Notes under the pieces: generated by a model
Told to the model about the DNA's origin: nothing
Database searches by the model: none
The model's input: only the letters and a program-made list of their open reading frames with translations
Shown here: piece by piece, positions 47,801 through 57,000 of the stretch
Position numbering within the stretch: the stretch's first letter is position 1
How the letters are laid out: each line of letters starts with the position of its first letter
Source: Notolepis coatsorum
Lineage: Eukaryota > Chordata > Actinopteri > Aulopiformes > Paralepididae
DNA length: 64,000 bases
Direction: 5' to 3'
Assembly: GCA_963971535.1 (NCBI GenBank)
Contig: CAXASK010000014.1
Location: forward strand, 1,019,805 to 1,083,804
Program-made: the position numbers and the translations under genes

Positions 47801-50800
47801 TGGGATGGGAGAAAAACGGAGGAAAAAGGAGGGGGAAAAAGATCAATAACAAAATAAATGTCTTTCCTGTTTTAGACGTCGCTCTTTTATTTTGAAAACC
47901 CTGACCGGAAGTGTTGTCGTTGTTTTCGATAACTTGAGCTAACTTAACACTTTGGTCGCCAGGCTTATATTCTTAATATACCATCCTCCACCAGCTCTAT
48001 TTGTCTATGGGGATGTTTACCTTCTTTGCAGGGCTATAACTTTTTTAATTGTATTGCTAAATTGACATTACTATGGCCCATTCAACGTCAAGTATCTATT
48101 GTTCAGGGTGTAGCAACGTTATACTTTTTCATTCACATATTCATACTAAAATACGGTCTAAAGTATAAGTATGTTTTTATCGTTTTCTGCAGCTTTCTCC
48201 AGAACGTGATTTATAGCCCCAAATGCATTATATTGATGATCAAATACAGTTTGATAGGAATCTGCGCAAGATAAAAAATTTCAAATGGACGTGCTTCTAG
48301 AAGTTACTACTGATCATCTGATGTTGACCGGATGGGGGGGGGGTCGTTTATAATTCCGTGGCCAACGTTAGATGATTAATCTAGTGTGGGTGATATGATC
48401 ATTAGAGCAGTTAGTATCGAACACGTTAAAAAATAATGCTGAATCTTACCGTAGCTTCCTCATAGCGTTGGGCGATGAGCGTGGAACAGAAATATTCCTA
48501 TTATGGGATGTAGAAATATGCGATCCATTTCCAGGTTGTATAATAGTATATACGTCCAAATCATGATGTTTATCGAGTTATTGGTAACGGATTGCTATCC
48601 GTTGTGTCTAGCTCGAGTCCTGGGACTATTACCGAGTGATCGGACCGAATTGGAATGAGCACCAGCTTCCATTTCCTGTTTCCGCTCTGGGCGATCCGCC
48701 GATCGGCCACCAGATGGCGCTCTTGAACCGTTGGAGAGTTGAGAGGGGATCAACAGTAAATCTCAAGTCTCCGGGGGAGAAATATGATTTCGATCACAGA
48801 TTTTTGAAATATTGATATCAAAGACGTGGTACGGCGTCTTTGTCAGAATGAGCATGGCGGGGAAAGACGTGCTACGGCGTTTTTGGCGACCATAGTGTTA
48901 ACGTTAGTTTTCCAAAGGAGTGGACTGTGGAGAGAGAGAGAGAGAGACCGTGGCTCAAACTACCTGTGTTGTATTAAAGTAATTGATTGATGTTTAACTT
49001 GTCCATGTGTCATTTTGACTAGCAAAACGTTTGTTGTTTGTATTTAACGTTACCTCAGGATACCACTGTCTATTGAATTTAGTTGGTTAGCTATTTAGCT
49101 AATGATGATGGCATTCTGAATAGCATCAATGCTAGCTGGCTGGCTACAGCTTTATTTACTAAATTATGGAGGCTTTATAATCGTCAAGGTAAGAGAGGAT
49201 TTGTCATGATCAACTGAAGGCGTATGCTATGGAACAATATGTGCTTGGCTACTACTTGGGGTTTCAGAAAAAGGCTATGTGACGCTAGTATCGTGTATTG
49301 CATCACAGTAGCCTCCCGATCAAGCTCAATGGCTTCTGTAACACGAACGCAACTACTCTGATGCCATTGTTGTTTAATAATAACTCCCGGTGTTTAATAA
49401 ACACTTCTAGCCAGGACATATCTGGACATATAAGACATATGTATCATGTTTCTTTTTTTGTTGGCTGGGTTTGCATGCGGATTAAGGGAGATGTCAATCT
49501 GTTGTCGACGGTGGTAGTACAGGCGCAGTACTGTACTGTAAAAGCTGTAAAAGCCAGATCAAGCTCAATAGCTTCTGTAACACGAACACAACTACTCTGT
49601 ACATGCCATTGTTGTTGTGATGTTTTGGCTGAGTTTGCACATACGGGGTAAGGGAGAGGTGGGCTATCGCGTCATCGGTTCAGGAGAAGACGCGTATCGC
49701 TTGTGAAGATGGTGACGCAAGGGGGGCGTCTTCAGAATTGCGCACTCTGGAAGCCGGTCTCAGAAAGTAGCATCTTCAGGCTGCCAGAACGCAGTTCTGT
49801 GTGGATGAAAGGGGCATACGATCAAATTAGGGATGCCCCGATCACGTTTTTTGCCACCGATCGTCTGAGTCATATCGGCCGATACACTGCCGATACCGAT
49901 CGTTTTTGGTTTTCTTATAGCAGCTGGCAGTATTATAGTACTGTAGGTCTAACACAGGTATTCTCAAAGTCCGGTCTAAATGATCTAATCTAATCTTAGA
50001 AATTAAGTAAAGTGAATAGTACTGGGTGTTAAGCATAACAGTATCTAAGTTAATTTACTTCTGACCATTATAGTCAAAGTATTTTCCTATGAACTGAAAC
50101 TTATAAGATCACATAAGGCTAGCATAATTGGCCTTCAGTTACAGCTATGAAGCATGATAGCTAATTAGCCAACAGCTGCAAAAACAAATGTCAATGATGT
50201 TATAAGACATTGATATCAGGAGCTATCTGGAGCTACTGCTAGCCAGCTAGATAACGTTAGACAACGCCTCATGTATTAAACTAAAGTGAATAGTTTACTG
50301 GGTAATTTTGTTTAAACAGTAACGTTAGTTAGGTAGCTAACGTTACTAGCCCACGGAACAACGATAGCTAGTTAGCCAACGCTAGCCAACAACTGTGAAA
50401 ACGAATGCCAAAATGATGATATCAGACGTTGATATCAGGAGCTATCAGTAGCTAGCCAGCTAGATAACATTAGACAATGCCTCATGTATTAAACTAAAGT
50501 GAATAGTTTACTGGGCCATTTTGTTTAATGCTTCAGTTATGTTGAAAGAGGTGCTCATGCACTCGACTGTGGCCGGAGCGTTTGTTGACATGACGGGTCT
50601 GTGAGGGGGAGGGGCAAGGCGTGCAGCAGCAGTAGCAGCTGTGTGCAAGAGAAGACAGCGAGTGAGAACTCCGCTGAGAATTGGATCATGTTTTTCGCGC
50701 GTGTCATCGATTGGTTTTCGCGATCGGCGAAAATAAAGCATTATCGGAATTCACCAATCTCATATTTAGACGGAATATCGGCCGATACCGATCGCTGGCC

Positions 50801-53800
50801 GATCGATCGGGGCATCCCTAGATCAAATACTTTTTTTTTTTTTTTTTTTACTTTTTTTTTCTTCATTTTTTATTTACAAACATACAGGTACAAAATACAA
50901 AGACAGAATTTACAATACTATTAAACCGACAGAAACAATAAAGAAAAAATATTATATAATTATTATTATAAAAAAACTTAAATAAGTCAGGGTGTGACAT
51001 GGGTTCATTGGTCATTTCTATCTTTAAATTTTTTATTTACATTTCAATTTATTTTCTTGTTTCCTTTTCTTCCTATATTCCTCCCACTTTTCCCATTTTG
51101 ACAAAAATGTCTCCTCTTGCATATGCGTGATTCTCTCCATTTCCTGTATCCCCTATCTCTGTCCATTGTTCCTTCGTCGGTGCTTCTACCCTGTACCACA
51201 GCTTAGTCAGTGCTTTCCTGGCTGCTACTAATAGTATCTTAATCAAATAGTTGTCTTCTCCCTGAATGTCTTTCTGTGACAAGTTCCCTAGGTATAGTAG
51301 ATCAAATACTTTGACTGATACGACCGAAATCGGTTTAGTCTGGACAAGGCCTGAGATGAATAAGGACTAAATCCTGGTGTTTCTTTGACCCTAGGAGGAG
51401 GAGGAGGAGCAGGAGAGGCTGAACCAGACGGACGTACAGGAGGGAGACGCAGGGGACCAGACTGAACCACTGGATGACTTCTATTTGGGGCTGAGTGTTG
51501 AAGAGGTACAGTAGGGCTGGAGATGGAGATGGAGATGGATGCATAGATAGATAGATAGATAGATAGATATATGGATGTTTTCCTACCCTCCCACCACATT
51601 TACCATACAAAGACATATATTTATGTTTATTAACCCTTTCACTGCCAACCGTCGGTAGTGTGATAGTAAAGGGTTAACCTTCTGTCGTGTGGCAGTGAAA
51701 GGGTTGACCTGCTGTCGTGTGGCAGTGAAGGAGTTAACCTTCTGTGTATTGTCGCAGTGAAAGGGTTAACCGTTTGGTAGTGTGATAGTAAAGGGTTAAC
51801 CTTCTGTAGTGCGGCAGTGAAAGGGTTAACCTGATGTTGTGTGGCAGTGAAAGGGTTAACATTCTGTGTATTGTCGCAGTGAAAGGGTTAACTGTTTGGT
51901 AGTGTGATAGTAAAGGGTTAACCTGTAGCGTGACAGTGAAAGGGTTGACCTGCTGTCGTGTGGCAGTGAAGGAGTTAACCTGTGTATTGTCGCAGTGAAA
52001 GGGTTAACCGTTTGGTAGTGTGATAATAAAGGGTTAACCTTCTGTAGTGCGCCAGTGAAAGGGTTAACCTGCTGTTGTGTGGCAGTGAAAGGGTTAACAT
52101 TCTGTGTATTGTCGCAGTGAAAGGGTTAACTGTTTGGTAGTGTGATAGTAAAGGGTTAACCTGTAGCGTGGCAGTGAAAGGGTTGACCTGCTGTCGTGTG
52201 GCAGTGAAGGAGTTAACCTGTGTATTGTCGCAGTGAAAGGGTTAACCGTTTGGTAGTGTGATAATAAAGGGTTAACCTTCTGTCGTGTGGCAGTGAAAGG
52301 GTTGACCTGCTGTCGTGTGGCAGTGAAGGAGTTAACCTTCTGTGTATTGTCGCAGTGAAAGGGTTAACCGTTTGGTAGTGTGATAGTAAAGGGTTAACCT
52401 TCTGTAGTGCGGCAGTGAAAGGGTTAACCTGATGTTGTGTGGCAGTGAAAGGGTTAACATTCTGTGTATTGTCGCAGTGAAAGGGTTAACTGTTTGGTAG
52501 TGTGATAGTAAAGGGTTAACCTGTAGCGTGGCAGTGAAAGGGTTGACCTGCTGTCGTGTGGCAGTGAAGGAGTTAACCTGTGTATTGTCGCAGTGAAAGG
52601 GTTAACCGTTTGGTAGTGTGATAATAAAGGGTTAACCTTCTGTAGTGCGCCAGTGAAAGGGTTAACCTGCTGTTGTGTGGCAGTGAAAGGGTTAACATTC
52701 TGTGTATTGTCGCAGTGAAAGGGTTAATTGTTTGGTAGTGTGATAGTAAAGGGTTAACCTGTAGCGTGGCAGTGAAAGGGTTGACCTGCTGTCGTGTGGC
52801 AGTGAAGGAGTTAACCTGTGTATTGTCGCAGTGAAAGGGTTAACCGTTTGGTAGTGTGATAATAAAGGGTTAACCTTCTGTAGTGCGCCAGTGAAAGGGT
52901 TAACCTGCTGTTGTGTGGCAGTGAAAGGGTTAACATTCTGTGTATTGTCGCAGTGAAAGGGTTAACCGTTTGGTAGTGTGATAGCAAAGGGTTAACCTTC
53001 TGTCGTGTGGCAGTGAAAGGGTTGACCTGCTGCCGTGTGGCAGTGAAGGAGTTAAAGGATCCCCATTAGCATTCCAGAGTACTATTGACGTGAGTTTGAG
53101 AACATTTGATTTTGGTGCTGTTTTTGTTCTGATGTTACCAGAAGCGGCCCCTCTAGTGTTGTAACCGTGTTCAGAAGTCATTTCTAACATTTCTAAATAT
53201 TCTAAGTGCAATGTTAGTTCACTTTGTTTGAAAAGGTCATTCTTTGGATGTCAAGCATTTGTAAGTAATAATTGTTGAAGCCAGTTGTCTTCCCAACATG
53301 ACACAGTATAATGGCTTCAAACGAAGAGGAAACTGTGTAATGCTGCACACTAACACTATTCATTACGAGACCGTCGGCAGAGCATAGGTTCAAAACTCAA
53401 CCCTGAGTTACAGTAGACTTTTTGTGTTGCGAGCTACTGCACATTATTTGTATTATCATTTTATATTATAATGTCCTCTATTAAAATAAATAATTTAGCT
53501 TTTAACAAACAACTGTGAACTCTCTCTCGCTCTCTCTCCTCCCTCCCTCTCTCGCTCTCGTTCTCGTTCTCTCTTTCTCTGTCTCTTTCTCTGCTCACTC
53601 TCTTTCTTTCTTTCTCTGTCTCTCTTGCTCTCGCTCTCTCTTTCTCTCCTCGCTCTCGCTCTCTTTCTTTCTTTCTTTCTTTCTTTCTCTGTCTCTCTCT
53701 CTTGCTCTCGCTCTCTCTTTCTCTCCTCGCTCTCGCTCTTTCTTTCTCTGTCTCTCTCGTTCTCTCTCTCTTTCTCTCCTCGCTCTCGCTCTTTCTCTCT

Positions 53801-53937
53801 ATCTCTCCCCCCCCTTCCTCTCTCTCCCCCCCTCCCTCTCTCTCCCTCTCCCCCCTCCCCCCTCCCTCTCTCTCCCTCCCCCCTCCCCCCCTCTCTCTCT
53901 CTCCCCCCCCCCCCCCCCTCTCTCTCTCTCTCTCCCG

Positions 53938-53969
<32 letters not shown>

Positions 53970-53995
53970 ATCTCTCTATCTATCTCTCTATCTCT

Positions 53996-54035
<40 letters not shown>

Positions 54036-57000
54036 CCCCTCCCTCTCTCCCTCTCCCTCTCCCCCCCTCCCTCTCTCTCCCCCCCCCCTCCCTCCCTCCT
54101 AGCCCCACATTAACCACAGCAGCCATGGCTCCATGCACTCCCTGGACGCGGACGTGGTGCTGGGGGCCTCGGACCCCTACAGAGACAGCCTGCGGCGGGT
54201 CCAGTCGACGGACAGCCTGGGCTCCTCCCTGGGCGGCCAGCAGGGCCTCGGGGGCCACAGCTACAAGGCCAAGTCGGCCGGCCACCTGGACGAGTCCGAC
54301 TTCGGGCCCCTGGTGGGGGCGGACTGCGGCCTGTCGGAGGGCTTCGACACGGCCTCCGTCAGCTCCATCCAGCTGACCGCCGGCCACTTCCTGTTGACCA
54401 AGGACCAGGAGAAGGCCATCAAGGCCATGACGCCCGAGCAGGAGGAGACGGCCTCCCTGCTCTCCAGCATCTCCCACGCCCTCCCGGACTGCGCCCCCTT
54501 AGCGCCGCTGGGCTACCGACTGGTCAGCGACAGCGAGTGGAACCTGCTTCAGCAAGAGGTGGGGGGAGTTGGGGTCAGACTTATCAATAACAAAGTAATT
54601 TGAGTTGGGGTCAGATTAATCAATAACAAAGTCATTTGAGTTGGGGTCAGATGAATCAATAACAAAGTCATTTTTAACAGAGTTGGGGTCAGATGAATCA
54701 ATAACAAAGTCATTCTTAACAGAGTTGGGGTCAGATTAATCAATAACAAAGTCATTCTTAACAGAGTTGGGGTCAGATGAATCAATAACAAAGTCATTCT
54801 TAACAGAGTTGGGGTCAGATTAATCAATAACAAAGTCATTTTTAACAGAGTTGGGGTCAGATTAATCAATAACAAAGTCATTTTAACAGTCACATTAATC
54901 AATAACAAAGTCATTTTAACAGAGTTGGGGTCAGATTTTAGTATGTTTAACAGTTATGGTTAGATTAATCAATAGCAAAGTCATTTTAAGAGGGTTAGAT
55001 TAATCAATAACGAAGGTATTTTAGCAGGGTTAGTTTAATCAATAACGAAAGTATTTTAACACTTTAAGTGCCGAAAACGTGTTTAGGCGTCCTTCCCCGC
55101 CATGCTCAAGTTGCCGAAGACGCCGTAACTCGTCTTTGATATTAATATTTCAAAAATCTGTGATCGGATTCATATTTCCCATCCGCTGGCCTGAGACCCA
55201 CCAAAAAGCCCCACTGAACCCTCTAGCGGTTCAAGAGCGCCATCTGGTGGCCGATCGGCGCAATCGCCAAAGAGGAAGTTACTTGGACAATGTGCTATTC
55301 ACCCATATTACTTCCGGGCACTCGGTATATGTTCCGGCACTCTAGCTCATCACAATACATAGCGATCCGTTGCCAATAACTCGATAAACAACATGATTTG
55401 GACGTATATACTATTATACAAGCTGGAAATGGACCCGATATTTCTACATCCCATAATAGGAAAATGTCTGTTCCACGCTCATCGCCCAACGGCGCGAGGA
55501 AGATACGGTAAGATTCAGCGTTATTTTTCAATGTCTCCTATACTAACTGATCCGATGAACATATGACCCACACTAGATGAATGGTATAATGTTGCCCACA
55601 GAATTATAAATGCCCCCTCACCCATCCGGTCAACATCAGATCATACGTAGTAACTTCTAGAACCATGTCTAGTTGGAATTTTTTATATCGCGCCGATTGC
55701 CATCAAACTGTATTTCATCATCAATATAATGCATTTGGGGCTATAGATCACGTTCTGGAGAAAGCTGCAGAAAGAGATGAAAACATACTTATACATTAGA
55801 CCATACTTTAGTATGAATATGTGAATGAAAAAGTTTAACGTTGCTTCACCCTGAACAATACATATAGGACATTGAATGGGCCCTAATAATGGCAATTTAG
55901 CAATAGAATTAAAAAAGTTATAGCTCTGCAAAGAAGGGGAACTTCTCCATAGACAAATAGAGCTGGCAACCTATGGTATATCATGAATTTAGCCTTAGGC
56001 AATCAAAGTGTTAACAGGGTTAGATAAATCAATAACAAAGGTATTTTAACAGGGGTAGGGTTAGATTTATCAATCTAGGAAGTGTTCCTCAGATTTGTTT
56101 AGAGGAGAAGACTATTGGGAGATGAACCAAACGTCCACAGCTAAACACGCCTCAAGCTGTGTGCCACTCGGTCTGTGTGAGGTGCAGCTGGCCTGCTATA
56201 CAAGCTGTGTGCCACTCGGTCTGTGTGAGGTGCAGCTGGCCTGCTATACAAGCTGTGTGCCACTCGGTCTGTGTGAGGTGCAGCTGGCCTGCTATACAAG
56301 CTGTGTGCCACTCGGTCTGTGTGAGGTGCAGCTGGCCTGCTATACAAGCTGTGTGCCACTCGGTCTGTGTGAGGTGCAGCTGGCCTGCTATACAAGCTGT
56401 GTCCCACTCGGTCTGTGTGAGGTGCAGCTGGCCTGCTATACAAGCTGTGTGCCACTCGGTCTGTGTGAGGTGCAGCTGGCCTGCTATACAAGCTGTGTGC
56501 CACTCGGTCTGTGTGAGGTGCAGCTGGCCTGCTATACAAGCTGTGTGCCACTCGGTCTGTGTGAGGTGCAGCTGGCCTGCTATACAAGCTGTGTGCCACT
56601 CGGTCTGTGTGAGGTGCAGCTGGCCTGCTATACAAGCTGTGTGCCACTCGGTCTGTGTGAGGTGCAGCTGGCCTGCTATACAAGCTGTGTGCCACTCGGT
56701 CTGTGTGAGGTGCAGCTGGCCTGCTATACAAGCTGTGTGCCACTCGGTCTGTGTGAGGTGCAGCTGGCCTGCTATACAAGCTGTGTGCCACTCGGTCTGT
56801 GTGAGGTGCAGCTGGCCTGCTATACAAGCTGTGAGTATTGACTATGTGATGCTCATGCTCTTAACTAGGGGTGTAACGATGCGATCTCACAACGATTTGA
56901 TTCCATTGCGATTCTTTAGGCAACGATTCAATGCATCATGAAATCTCTTCATTTGACCACGATTCGATTAGATTCGATACATTTTCTATACATTTTCGAT

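Noticed and set aside
47312-51353. A single 4-kb transposon bounded by GGCCTTGTCCAGAC / GTCTGGACAAGGCC
   Set aside because: The ends are inverted, but no matching target duplication is visible and the interior is a mosaic of other elements. Evidence is insufficient to call one element.
53515-54376. Serine/leucine/proline-rich frames over the CT tract running into exon 9
   Set aside because: Low-complexity pyrimidine tract. The conserved rabaptin frame starts at the CTCCTAG acceptor.
56095-56941. Open frames across the 48-bp array on both strands
   Set aside because: Period divisible by 3 gives open frames by chance; no splice or start signals or homology.
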